Shown: in pieces, positions 18,311-26,105 of the stretch
Numbering within the stretch: position 1 is the first letter of the stretch
How the letters are laid out: the number at the start of each line of letters is the position of its first letter
Program-made: the position numbers and the translations under genes
Assembly (NCBI RefSeq): GCF_900101465.1
Contig: NZ_FMZM01000008.1
Span: forward strand, 186,001-250,000
Length of the DNA stretch: 64,000 nucleotides
Source of the DNA: Nocardioides lianchengensis
GTDB taxonomy: Bacteria > Actinomycetota > Actinomycetes > Propionibacteriales > Nocardioidaceae
Direction: 5' to 3'
The notes under the pieces: model-generated
Seen by the model: only the letters and a program-made list of their open reading frames with translations
What the model was told of the DNA's origin: nothing
The model's database searches: none

Positions 18311-18976
18311 CTAGTACCAGCCAGTGCTCTGGCTGTGGCCCCAGGCGCTGCACGGCGAGCCGTAGCGGTCGCGGATGTAGCCGAGGCCCCACTCGATCTG
18401 GGTGACCGGGTTGGTCATGTAGTCGGCACCGAGGTCGTGGGTGGCGGTGAGCGCCTGCGGGATGCCGTAGGCCGAGGACGACGGGTTGTCGGCGTGGATG
18501 TTCCAGCCGCTCTCCTTGGTCCACAGCGAGTCGAGGCAGCCGAACTGGTCGGACGAGAAGCCGTACTCGCCCAGCAGCGCCCGGGCGATGTCGCGCGGGT
18601 CGTTGTCGGAGAGGGACTCGGTGACCGTCATCGCCCCACCCTCGGCCTGCGACAGCGCGGCGACCTTCACCGGGTCGGAGGCCTCGCGGCGGTCGGAGCG
18701 CGAGACGACCGGGGTGCGCGCCGGCGCCTCGGCGGCCGCGGTGGCGCCGGTGTCGGCAGCCTGGTCGTCCCGGGTCGCACCCAGGTCGGCGGCCGCGGCG
18801 CTCACGGTGTCGGGCGCGGACCCCAGCAGTCCGCCGGAGATGGTCGCACCGGTCGCGGCGACGGCCACGGAGGACATCACCAGGGTCGTCCGGATCGCCT
18901 TCTTGGGAGCGTCGGCGGAGACGGGTCGCTTCGGGGCACCGCGGTGCGTGGGGACGTGCTTGACGTGCTTCGACAC
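18311..18976 (-). CDS. Secreted transglycosylase-like (SLT fold) protein
   Basis: A 221-residue protein. A Lys/Arg/His-rich N-terminus leads into a hydrophobic segment near residues 33-52, acting as signal or anchor. An Ala-rich linker follows, and the C-terminal 80 residues form a compact lysozyme-like domain: LDSLWTKESGWNIHADNP with the likely catalytic Glu, then SSAYGIPQAL. The domain matches the short actinobacterial lytic transglycosylase family that cuts peptidoglycan. GTG at 18976 is the likely start although its ribosome-binding site is weak. It lies downstream of the PhoH gene, beyond a hairpin. Confidence 0.8.
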   Translation of the reverse strand: MSKHVKHVPTHRGAPKRPVSADAPKKAIRTTLVMSSVAVAATGATISGGLLGSAPDTVSAAAADLGATRDDQAADTGATAAAEAPARTPVVSRSDRREASDPVKVAALSQAEGGAMTVTESLSDNDPRDIARALLGEYGFSSDQFGCLDSLWTKESGWNIHADNPSSSAYGIPQALTATHDLGADYMTNPVTQIEWGLGYIRDRYGSPCSAWGHSQSTGWY

Positions 18977-19091
18977 AGGGGATGGCTCACGGGTAGGGGT
19001 CGTGGGTCCCGACCACCCTGCCCGACGGGCAGGAGGGTCGCAAACCGAACGTCCGGTTGTTGAGGACTTCTTGAGGCTGCGGTGACGACCC

Positions 19092-19129
19092 GAGTGCCCC
19101 ACGAGTCACAGCAGACCCGTGGGGCACTC
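19092..19129 (-). terminator. Terminator hairpin after the PIN-PhoH gene
   Basis: A perfect 12-base inverted repeat (GAGTGCCCCACG at 19092-19103, complement at 19118-19129) with a 14-base loop, starting 11 bases past the stop of the PhoH gene on the minus strand. Confidence 0.65.
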
Positions 19130-19140
19130 CGGCCACAGCC

Positions 19141-20475
19141 TCAGAGGGTGACGTTCTCCAGCATCTCGGTCACCAGCGCCGCGATCGGCGACCGCTCGGA
19201 GCGGGTCAGCGTGACGTGGGCGAACAGCGGGTGCCCCTTCAGCTTGTCGATGACCGCGACCACGCCGTCGTGGCGACCCACCCGGAGGTTGTCGCGCTGG
19301 GCGACGTCGTGGGTGAGCACCACCTTGGAGTTCGCCCCGATCCGCGAGAGCACCGTGAGCAGCACGTTGCGCTCCAGCGACTGCGCCTCGTCGACGATCA
19401 CGAACGCGTCGTGCAGGGACCGGCCACGGATGTGGGTCAGCGGCAGCACCTCCAGCATCCCGCGGTCGAGGATCTCGTCGATCACGTCGCGCGAGGTCAT
19501 CGCCCCGAGGGTGTCGAAGACCGCCTGGCCCCAGGGCGACATCTTCTCGGACTCCGACCCGGGCAGGTACCCGAGCTCCTGGCCGCCGACGGCGAAGAGC
19601 GGACGGAAGACGACGACCTTCTTGTGCTGGCGGCGCTCCATGACCGCCTCCAGGCCGGCACAGAGGGCCAGGGCGGACTTGCCGGTGCCGGCCCGGCCGC
19701 CGAGCGAGACGATGCCGACCTCGGGGTCGAGCAGCATCTCCAGGGCGATCCGCTGCTCGGCCGACCGGCCGTGCAGCCCGAACGCCTCGCGGTCGCCGCG
19801 CACCAGGTGCACCTGCTTGTCCGGACCGACCCGCCCGAGGGCGGTGCCACGGTCGGACAGCAGCACCAGGCCCTGGTGGCAGGGCAGCTCGCGGGCCTCG
19901 GCGAGGTCGAGCACGCCGTCGTCGTACAGCTCGTCGAGGTCGGAGGCCGGGACCTCGATCTCGGCCATGCCGGAGTAGCCGGTGTCGGACTCGCTGATCG
20001 CCTCGCCGCGGTACTCCTCGGCGTCCAGGCCGACCGCCGAGGCCTTGATGCGCATCGGCAGGTCCTTGGAGACCACCGTGACGGCGTGGCCCTCGTCGGC
20101 GAGGTTCTTGGCGACCGCGAGGATGCGGGTGTCGTTGTCGCCCAGCCGGAAGCCCGACGGGAGGGCCTGGGGGTCGGTGTGATTGAGCTCGACCCGGAGC
20201 GACCCGCCATCCTCCCCGACCGGCACCGGCTCGTCGAGCCGGCCGTGGGTGATCCGCAGCTCGTCGAGCATCCGCAGGGCGCTGCGCGCGAAGTAGCCGA
20301 GCTCGGGGTGGTGACGCTTCCCCTCGAGCTCGGTGATCACGACGACGGGCAGCACCACCTCGTGCTCGGCGAAGCGCTTGAGCGCGCCGGGATCGGCGAG
20401 CAGCACGCTGGTGTCGAGCACGTAGGTGCGGGCGGTGGGAGCGGAACGCTGGTTCTTCTCGGCCTTCGACGGCAC
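19141..20475 (-). CDS. phoH2: PIN-PhoH fusion protein (PhoH2-type RNA helicase/ribonuclease)
   Basis: A 444-residue two-domain protein. Residues 16-150 form a PIN nuclease domain with acidic catalytic positions in [21 protein letters not shown] and [11 protein letters not shown]. Residues 225-440 form a PhoH ATPase with Walker [15 protein letters not shown] and Walker [10 protein letters not shown], then [10 protein letters not shown]. The family couples ATP-dependent RNA unwinding to cleavage. Start is GTG with GAGGGG upstream. Rv1095 of M. tuberculosis is the counterpart and lies in an equivalent neighbourhood. Whether it acts as a toxin here is unknown; I see no phoAT-like antitoxin ORF overlapping its start. 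Confidence 0.92.
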   Translation of the reverse strand: MPSKAEKNQRSAPTARTYVLDTSVLLADPGALKRFAEHEVVLPVVVITELEGKRHHPELGYFARSALRMLDELRITHGRLDEPVPVGEDGGSLRVELNHTDPQALPSGFRLGDNDTRILAVAKNLADEGHAVTVVSKDLPMRIKASAVGLDAEEYRGEAISESDTGYSGMAEIEVPASDLDELYDDGVLDLAEARELPCHQGLVLLSDRGTALGRVGPDKQVHLVRGDREAFGLHGRSAEQRIALEMLLDPEVGIVSLGGRAGTGKSALALCAGLEAVMERRQHKKVVVFRPLFAVGGQELGYLPGSESEKMSPWGQAVFDTLGAMTSRDVIDEILDRGMLEVLPLTHIRGRSLHDAFVIVDEAQSLERNVLLTVLSRIGANSKVVLTHDVAQRDNLRVGRHDGVVAVIDKLKGHPLFAHVTLTRSERSPIAALVTEMLENVTL

Positions 20476-20519
20476 GGTTCACCCCTCACGGGCCGGCACG
20501 CGCACTCGTCGTCCCGGTC

Positions 20520-20621
20520 CTAGTTGCTGCTGACGGACCGGGGACACACCCGAAGACGGGAGTGCCCGCCTCCGAACGCACGGCGTACGAGCCGTCGTGC
20601 GGTGCAGTCGTGAATGCTCAC
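20520..20621 (-). CDS. Possible small leader ORF (33 aa)
   Basis: A GTG at 20621 preceded by GGAGG with a seven-base spacer opens a 33-codon frame ending in TAG at 20520. The stop lies 44 bases upstream of the PhoH start. The peptide begins VSIHDCTARR, is Arg/Ser-rich and holds two cysteines. The good ribosome-binding site argues for translation; unknown sequence and small size argue for caution. It could be a regulatory upstream ORF. Confidence 0.25.
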   Translation of the reverse strand: MSIHDCTARRLVRRAFGGGHSRLRVCPRSVSSN

Positions 20622-20689
20622 GATCGGGCCTCCCGGTACGGCGAGCTTCCCCACTCACCGATGCTCGGAACGTACGCCGCCCGCTGCTC

Positions 20690-20714
20690 GGTTTTCGGCG
20701 ACACGCCCGAAACC
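20690..20714 (-). terminator. Imperfect hairpin downstream of uppS
   Basis: GGTTT(T)CGGC pairs with GCC(C)GAAACC around a five-base loop, with one bulge on each arm. It lies about 48 bases after the uppS stop in the direction of transcription. Confidence 0.4.
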
Positions 20715-20761
20715 AGAAGTGAACGTCACACGTCCGTAACGCGGGGTCGCGGCGGGTCCGG

Positions 20762-21535
20762 TCAGGAGCCGAAGCGACGCTCGCGCAGGGCGTAGGCGCG
20801 GATGGCGCGCAGGAAGTCGACGCGCCGGAAGTCGGGCCAGTAGGCCTCGCAGAAGTAGAACTCCGACTTGGCGGACTGCCAGAGCAGGAAGCCGCCGAGG
20901 CGCTGCTCGCCCGAGGTGCGGATCACCAGGTCGGGATCGGGCTGGCCCTTGGTGTAGAGGTGGTCGGCGATGTGCTCGACGTCGAGGATGCCGGCGAGCT
21001 CCTCCAGCGAGGTGCCCTTCGCGGCGTGCTCGTGGAGCAGCGAGCGGACGGCGTCGGCGATCTCGCGGCGGCCGCCGTACCCGACGGCGATGTTGACGAG
21101 CATGCCGTCGACGTCGCGGGTCGCCTCCTCGGCGGCCTTGAGCCGCTCGGCGGTGGTGGCGGGCAGCAGGTCGAGCGCGCCCACCGGGTGCAGCCGCCAG
21201 CGACGCTGGTCGGCCAGCGAGTCGACCGCCTCCTCGATGATCTCGAGCAGCGGGGCCAGCTCGGCCTCGGGGCGGTTGAGGTTGTCGGTGGACAGCAGCC
21301 AGAGGGTGACCACCTTGATCCCGACCTCGTCGCACCAGCCGAGCAGCGGCTCGATGTTGGCGGCGCCGGCGCGGTGGCCGTGGGCGGTGTCGCGGCCCAC
21401 GGCCTTGGCCCAGCGGCGGTTCCCGTCGAGCATCACGCCGATGTGCTGGGGCAGGTCGGCGGGCATCTTGCGCAGCATCCGGGCCTCGTAGGCGGGATAG
21501 ACGACCCGCCTGAGCCCGCGCTTCCAGTCCGCCAC
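20762..21535 (-). CDS. uppS: Isoprenyl diphosphate synthase (cis-prenyltransferase)
   Basis: A 257-residue cis-prenyltransferase. The catalytic P-loop IGVMLDGNRRWAK lies near residue 32, and the C-terminal region has DPDLVIRTSGEQRLGGFLLWQ and EFYFCEAYWPDF. The reaction is chain elongation of an allylic diphosphate with isopentenyl diphosphate, giving cis-polyprenyl diphosphate for cell-wall lipid carriers. Its pairing with a hemolysin III gene mirrors Rv1085c-Rv1086 of M. tuberculosis, where the enzyme makes the short product Z,E-farnesyl diphosphate. Product length here is not deducible from sequence alone. Start is GTG. Confidence 0.93.
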   Translation of the reverse strand: MADWKRGLRRVVYPAYEARMLRKMPADLPQHIGVMLDGNRRWAKAVGRDTAHGHRAGAANIEPLLGWCDEVGIKVVTLWLLSTDNLNRPEAELAPLLEIIEEAVDSLADQRRWRLHPVGALDLLPATTAERLKAAEEATRDVDGMLVNIAVGYGGRREIADAVRSLLHEHAAKGTSLEELAGILDVEHIADHLYTKGQPDPDLVIRTSGEQRLGGFLLWQSAKSEFYFCEAYWPDFRRVDFLRAIRAYALRERRFGS

Positions 21536-21601
21536 CGTCCCAGGGTAGCGGCGCGAAGGTGTGCTTCACCTCGTTCGGCGGTTCGCCAACCTCCTGGCGG
21601 G

Positions 21602-21607
21602 TAACTT
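21602..21607 (+). promoter_or_regulatory. -10 element before the hemolysin III gene
   Basis: TAACTT is six bases before the ATG at 21614, consistent with a leaderless transcript. AAGGAC lies in the gap but is too close to the ATG for a normal ribosome-binding site. Confidence 0.45.
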
Positions 21608-21613
21608 AAGGAC

Positions 21614-22339
21614 ATGGCGAAGGCGATGAACGACGTGCGTGCGGGGATCGAGCACCTCGGTGAGTCGCTGCACGAGACCCTCGAGGAGCTCAAGCCCAAG
21701 CTGCGCGGCTGGCTCCACCTCGGCATCGCCCCGCTGACGCTGGCCGGCGGCATCGTGCTCATCTCGCTCTCCCCCGACACCCTCACCCGGGTCGGGTCGG
21801 CGGTCTTCACCGCCTCGGCGCTGATCCTCTTCACGGTCTCGGCGATCTACCACACCGGCACCTGGTCGCCGCGGACGTGGGCGTTCCTGCGCCGCTTCGA
21901 CCACTCGAACATCTTCGTGCTGATCGCGGGCTCCTACACGCCGTTCAGCCTGATCTTCCTGGAGGGCACCCAACGCACGGTGCTGCTCTCGGTGGTGTGG
22001 ACCGGAGCCATCCTCGGCGTGCTGTTCCGGGTCTTCTGGACCGACGCCCCACGCTGGCTCTACACCCCCATCTACATCGCGATGGGCTGGGCGGCGATCT
22101 TCTTCATCCCCGGCTTCCTCGAGGGCGCCCGGACCTTCGGCGGCGTCGGCATCGCGGCCTTCGTGATGATCGTGGTCGGCGGCGCGCTCTACACCCTGGG
22201 CGGCGTGGTCTACGGCTTCAAGCGGCCCAACCCCTGGCCGCGCTGGTTCGGCTTCCACGAGGTCTTCCACACCTTCACGATCTTGGCCTTCGTGTCGCAC
22301 TACGTCGGCGTCTCGCTGGCGACCTACGCGGTGCGTTGA
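21614..22339 (+). CDS. Hemolysin III / TrhA-PAQR family membrane protein
   Basis: A 241-residue seven-helix PAQR-superfamily protein with a 35-residue charged cytoplasmic N-terminus. Conserved motifs with the metal-binding histidines are SAIYHTG, FDHSNIFVLIAGSYTPFSL and, at the C-terminus, FHEVFHTFTILAFVSHY. Bacterial members (YqfA/TrhA) maintain membrane energetics and fluidity; haemolytic activity is mostly historical naming. It diverges from uppS across 78 bases, as in mycobacteria. Confidence 0.9.
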   Translation: MAKAMNDVRAGIEHLGESLHETLEELKPKLRGWLHLGIAPLTLAGGIVLISLSPDTLTRVGSAVFTASALILFTVSAIYHTGTWSPRTWAFLRRFDHSNIFVLIAGSYTPFSLIFLEGTQRTVLLSVVWTGAILGVLFRVFWTDAPRWLYTPIYIAMGWAAIFFIPGFLEGARTFGGVGIAAFVMIVVGGALYTLGGVVYGFKRPNPWPRWFGFHEVFHTFTILAFVSHYVGVSLATYAVR

Positions 22340-22359
22340 CGGCCAGGGGTAGCACGAAC

Positions 22360-22373
22360 TAGAACACGTTCCT
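22360..22373 (+). promoter_or_regulatory. KstR-like operator upstream of the esterase-monooxygenase pair
   Basis: The 14 bases TAGAACACGTTCCT contain the perfect inverted pair GAAC-N2-GTTC (22362-22371). They match the KstR consensus TnnAACnnGTTnnA except for the last position. The site overlaps a -10 element TATCCT (22373-22378), seven bases before the ATG at 22386. Binding would block transcription. Confidence 0.45.
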
Positions 22374-22385
22374 ATCCTCCTGGGC

Positions 22386-23519
22386 ATGACCCAGGGCACC
22401 TGCCAGGAACCGTTCACCCCGCTGCGCGACCTGCTCGACGCGAACCTCGCCTCCGGCGCCGAGGCCGGCGCCTCGCTCGCGGTCGTCCGGGACGGCGAGC
22501 TCGTCGTCGACCTCTGGGGCGGTACGGCGCGCGCCGGCGAGCCGTGGCTCGAGGACACGATCGTGCAGGTCTGGTCGGTCACCAAGCCGATGGCCGCGCT
22601 GACCGTGCTGGTGCTCGTCGACCGGGGCGCGCTCGACCTGGACGCGCCGGTGGCGTCGTACTGGCCGGCGTTCCGGCGCGGCGACGTACTGGTCCGGCAC
22701 CTGCTCGCGCACACCTCCGGCTACGCCGGCTGGACCGCGCCGCTCGACGTCGCCGGGCTGCTCGACCTCGAGCACAGCGAGCAGCTGCTGGCCGAGCAGG
22801 AGCCGTGGTGGGAGCCCGGGACCGCCTCGGGCTACCACATGATCGGCTACGGCCACCTGCTCGACGGGCTGGTCCGGGCGGCGACCGGGAAGCCCCTGGC
22901 CGAGCAGTACCGGGACCTGGTGGCCGGGCCGCTCGGCGCCGACTTCCACCTCGGCGTGCCCGAGGAGGCGCTGGACCGCTGCGCCGACCTGGAGCCACCC
23001 CCGCCCGGCGGCCTCGACCTCTCGCTGCTCCCCGAGGGCAACCTGCTGGTCCCCACCATCGCCAACCCGCTGCTCGACGTCGGCGGGTTCTGCAACAGCG
23101 CCGAGTGGCGGCGGGTCTCGGTGGCGGGGTGCAACGGTCACGGCAACGCACGGTCGATCGCCCGGGCGCAGTCGGTGGTCTCGCACGGCGGCGAGGTGGG
23201 CGGCGTACGCCTGCTCTCCCCCGCGACGATCGACCGGATCTTCGAGGTCCAGGCCGACGGGCCGGACCTGGTGCTGATGGTCCCACTGCGCTGGGGCATC
23301 GGCTACGGACTCCCCCAGCCCGCGTCCGCGCCGGCCGTGCCGGAGGGCCGGGTCTGCTGGTGGACCGGGTACGGCGGCGCGATCGTCGTCAACGACCTCG
23401 ACCGGCGGGTGACCGTCGCCTACGCGATGAACCGGATGGAGAACCACTTCACATCCTCGCCGCGCACCGACGCCTACGTGCGGACCGCCTTCGCGTGCCT
23501 CGAGGCGGTGGCCCGGTGA
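22386..23519 (+). CDS. Serine hydrolase, class C beta-lactamase/EstB-LipE-like esterase
   Basis: A 377-residue cytoplasmic serine hydrolase of the class C beta-lactamase fold. The S-x-x-K nucleophile motif is SVTK in VWSVTKPMAAL near residue 64. HTSGYAGW follows near 117, and GYHMIGYGHLLDGLV near 157 carries the family tyrosine. The block VAGPLGADFHLGVPEE is typical of EstB/LipE-type esterases rather than penicillin-degrading enzymes, and there is no signal peptide. The gene overlaps the next (FAD monooxygenase) by GTGA, so they form a two-gene operon behind a KstR-like site. Ester substrates linked to sterol or lipid breakdown are an inference. Confidence 0.85.
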   Translation: MTQGTCQEPFTPLRDLLDANLASGAEAGASLAVVRDGELVVDLWGGTARAGEPWLEDTIVQVWSVTKPMAALTVLVLVDRGALDLDAPVASYWPAFRRGDVLVRHLLAHTSGYAGWTAPLDVAGLLDLEHSEQLLAEQEPWWEPGTASGYHMIGYGHLLDGLVRAATGKPLAEQYRDLVAGPLGADFHLGVPEEALDRCADLEPPPPGGLDLSLLPEGNLLVPTIANPLLDVGGFCNSAEWRRVSVAGCNGHGNARSIARAQSVVSHGGEVGGVRLLSPATIDRIFEVQADGPDLVLMVPLRWGIGYGLPQPASAPAVPEGRVCWWTGYGGAIVVNDLDRRVTVAYAMNRMENHFTSSPRTDAYVRTAFACLEAVAR

Positions 23520-24844
23520 GCACCGACGTGAAGGTCTGCATCATCGGCGCCGGCTGCTCCGGCATCACCACGGCGAAGCGGCTGGCCGACCACGGCATCG
23601 CCTACGACCAGTTCGAGCTGTCCGACGACGTCGGCGGCAACTGGTACTTCCGCAACCCGAACGGCCGGTCCGCGGTCTACGAGTCGCTGCACATCGACAC
23701 CTCGACCACCCGGCTGGAGTTCGAGGACTTCCCGGCGCCGGCGGACTACCCGCACTTCCCGCACCACACGCTGATCCACGCCTACTTCCGCGACTACGTC
23801 GACCACTTCGGCCTGCGCGACGCGATCACCTTCCGGACCGGCGTCGAGCGTGCCGTCCGTACGGCGAGCGGCGGATGGGACGTCACGTTGAGCACCGGCG
23901 AGACCCGCCGCTACACCGACCTGGTCGTCGCCAACGGCCACCACTGGAAGCCGCGGCTGCCCGACTACCCCGGCCACTTCGACGGCGTGCTGATGCACAG
24001 CCACGAGTACGTCTCGCCGTTCGAGCCGGTCCAGATGCGCCACCAGCGGGTGGTCGTGGTCGGGATGGGCAACTCGGCGATGGACATTGCCAGCGAGCTG
24101 TCGGCGCCGTGGATGGCGGACCGGCTCTACGTCTCCGCCCGGCGCGGCGTGTGGGTGCTGCCGAAGTACCGCAACGGTCAGCCCGCCGACAAGGTGATGG
24201 CGCCGCCGGACATCCCGAAGGAGCAGGCGCTGGTCGCGTCCCGGGCCCTGATCCGCGACCTGGTCGGCTCGATGTCGTCGTACGGGCTGCCCGAGCCGGA
24301 CCACGAGCCGCTCGCCGCGCACCCGTCGGTCAGCGCCGACTTCCTGACCAAGGCCGGGTCGGGCGACATCCACATGCTCGCGGCGATCGAGCGGCTGGAC
24401 GGCTCGACCGTGCACCTCGCCGACGGCTCGTCGGTCGAGGCTGACGTGATCGTCTGCGCGACCGGCTACGAGATGAGCTTCCCGTTCTTCGAGGGGGGCG
24501 AGGCCGACCTGCACCCCGACGACGAGCACCGCTATCCGCTGTTCAAGCGGATCATCAAGCCCGGCGTCGACCACCTCTTCTACGCCGGGCTGGCGCAGTC
24601 GTCGCCGACGATCGTCAACCTGGCCGAGCAGCAGTCGAAGCTGATCGCCGGCGTGCTCGACGGCTCCTACCGGCTGCCGTCGGTGGTGGAGCAGGAGCGG
24701 ATCATGCGCGCCGACGAGGCCGCCCACCTGGAGCAGTACTACGACGCCCCGCGGCACACCATCCAGATCGACTTCGGCCGCTACTGCGTCGACCTGCACG
24801 CCGAGATCGCGGCCGGGGAGGAGAGGGCGCGCGCGGAGGCGTGA
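23516..24844 (+). CDS. Flavin-containing monooxygenase (FMO/Baeyer-Villiger type)
   Basis: 442 residues with two Rossmann motifs: FAD-binding CIIGAGCSGITTAKRL at the N-terminus and NADPH-binding VVVGMGNSAMDIASEL near residue 180. Between them lies the FMO-type fingerprint FDGVLMHSHEY (F-x-G-x-x-x-H-x-x-x-Y/F). DVIVCATGYE forms the C-terminal FAD contact. The enzyme should insert one oxygen into a heteroatom or next to a ketone. The GTG start overlaps the esterase stop, so oxygenation and ester hydrolysis may be consecutive steps. Its last 64 bases overlap the 3' end of the opposing MFS gene. Confidence 0.88.
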   Translation: MSTDVKVCIIGAGCSGITTAKRLADHGIAYDQFELSDDVGGNWYFRNPNGRSAVYESLHIDTSTTRLEFEDFPAPADYPHFPHHTLIHAYFRDYVDHFGLRDAITFRTGVERAVRTASGGWDVTLSTGETRRYTDLVVANGHHWKPRLPDYPGHFDGVLMHSHEYVSPFEPVQMRHQRVVVVGMGNSAMDIASELSAPWMADRLYVSARRGVWVLPKYRNGQPADKVMAPPDIPKEQALVASRALIRDLVGSMSSYGLPEPDHEPLAAHPSVSADFLTKAGSGDIHMLAAIERLDGSTVHLADGSSVEADVIVCATGYEMSFPFFEGGEADLHPDDEHRYPLFKRIIKPGVDHLFYAGLAQSSPTIVNLAEQQSKLIAGVLDGSYRLPSVVEQERIMRADEAAHLEQYYDAPRHTIQIDFGRYCVDLHAEIAAGEERARAEA

Positions 24845-26049
24845 CGGGCGATCGCGGCGACGGCGATCCCGGCCACCGTGAACACGCAGCCCAGGGCGGC
24901 CCAGCCGAGCAGGCCGTGGTCGATGGCGGTGGCCGTGACGACCAGCGGGGCGAGCATGCCGGCGATCGCGTAGCCCATCTGGCTGACGCCCTGGTAGGCC
25001 CCGACGCTCGCGGGGTCGGCCAGCTCGAAGGCCAGGCCCCAGGCGCCGGCCTCGGCCCAGATCTCGCCCAGGGTGGCGACCACCTCGGCGACGAGCAGCA
25101 CCAGCACGGCCGCGAGCGCGCCGAGGCTGCCGGCGGCGCCGTACAGGAGGCAGCCGACGGCGAGCGCCCCGCCGGCGCGCCGTACGGTCCGGCCCGCGAC
25201 CAGGACGTCGTCGGTCCCGCGGGCCGCGCGCACCTGCAGCGAGGCGACCAGCACCGTGTTGAGCACGAGCAGCACCGAGATCATCACCGCAGGCGCGTCG
25301 GTGTGGCCGGCGATCCACAGCGGGACGCCGACGCTCTGCATGCCGAACTGCATCGCGATGACGGCGTTCAGCGCCGAGACCGAGAGGTACGTCGGGTCGC
25401 GGAACGGCGAGCGGCCGCGCACGGCCGCCGGAGTGCCCGGCGTGCGCACGCCGATCGCCTCCGCCAGGCCCGGCACCCGCTCGCGCAGGCCCAGCACCGG
25501 GAGCACGGACAGCAGGGCGAGCAGCCCGACGACGACCATCGCGGCCTGGTAGGCGGCCCGGGTGTCGACCAGCAGGGCGAGGCCGGCGGCCAGCGTGCCG
25601 AGGCCGATGGAGACGTTCATGACCACCCGCAGCCGGGCCCGGACCGCCACCCGGTCGGGGCCGGTGAACCAGCGGGCGAGCAGGGCCGACTTCGCCGAGC
25701 CCTGGAGGCTGCGGAAGCCGACCGCGGCGCAGGCGATCGCCACGAACGACGACCAGCCTGCGGCCGCGACGTACGCCAGCAGGGCGAGCGCCTGAGCGAC
25801 CGACGCCCAGCGCAGCACCCGGTCGGCGCCGACCAGGTCGGACAGGCGTCCCCCGGCGTACGACGCGACGACGCCGGCGGCGCCCGCGATCGTCAGGCCG
25901 ACGCCGACGGAGGCGGCGGAGAGGCCGATGACCCGGGTGAAGTAGAGGGCGCTGACGCCGTAGAAGACGCCGTTGGCCATCGAGCCGGCCAGGGTGGTGA
26001 AGGTGAGGGCGCGTTCGACCGGGTCGGCCGGGAGGATCGTGCGGGTCAT
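24781..26049 (-). CDS. MFS transporter (putative drug exporter)
   Basis: A 422-residue major facilitator with about 12 hydrophobic segments. The conserved loop 2-3 region reads ASYAGGRLSDLVGADRVLRW, a variant of the MFS G-x-x-x-D-R motif. It diverges from an ArsR-like regulator 56 bases away, a common layout for regulated multidrug efflux. The substrate is unknown; the regulator's operon also carries a beta-lactamase. The C-terminal coding end overlaps the monooxygenase gene on the other strand by 64 bases. Confidence 0.85.
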   Translation of the reverse strand: MTRTILPADPVERALTFTTLAGSMANGVFYGVSALYFTRVIGLSAASVGVGLTIAGAAGVVASYAGGRLSDLVGADRVLRWASVAQALALLAYVAAAGWSSFVAIACAAVGFRSLQGSAKSALLARWFTGPDRVAVRARLRVVMNVSIGLGTLAAGLALLVDTRAAYQAAMVVVGLLALLSVLPVLGLRERVPGLAEAIGVRTPGTPAAVRGRSPFRDPTYLSVSALNAVIAMQFGMQSVGVPLWIAGHTDAPAVMISVLLVLNTVLVASLQVRAARGTDDVLVAGRTVRRAGGALAVGCLLYGAAGSLGALAAVLVLLVAEVVATLGEIWAEAGAWGLAFELADPASVGAYQGVSQMGYAIAGMLAPLVVTATAIDHGLLGWAALGCVFTVAGIAVAAIARHASARALSSPAAISACRSTQ

Positions 26050-26077
26050 GGGACCGTTCTCGCACCGGCGCCCGGCC

Positions 26078-26099
26078 GGACGTTAACGATGTAGCGTCC
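26078..26099. promoter_or_regulatory. Candidate operator/promoter between MFS and ArsR-like genes
   Basis: An interrupted inverted repeat GGACG (26078-26082) ... CGTCC (26095-26099) spans a -10 element TAGCGT (26092-26097). That element lies eight bases before the regulator's ATG, which has no ribosome-binding site. The arrangement suggests a leaderless, autoregulated transcript. Confidence 0.4.
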
Positions 26100-26105
26100 T
26101 GCTTC

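Larger units (their letters stand above)
20476..20761. other. 286-base intergenic region upstream of PIN-PhoH
   Basis: It contains an imperfect terminator-like hairpin for uppS (20690-20714) and a possible 33-codon reading frame (20520-20621). It should also hold the PhoH promoter, which I cannot place with confidence. Long leaders before cell-envelope genes in actinobacteria sometimes hold c-di-AMP riboswitches, but I do not recognise that consensus here. Confidence 0.5.

Noticed and set aside
20476..20761. c-di-AMP (ydaO) riboswitch in the PhoH leader
   Set aside because: I could not find the conserved motifs or pairing pattern, and the downstream gene is not a typical cell-wall hydrolase target. 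A covariance-model search would settle it.
22386..23519. Class C beta-lactamase conferring resistance
   Set aside because: It lacks an export signal and its downstream motifs match EstB/LipE esterases; the genuine beta-lactamase of the window is at 27071-27925.
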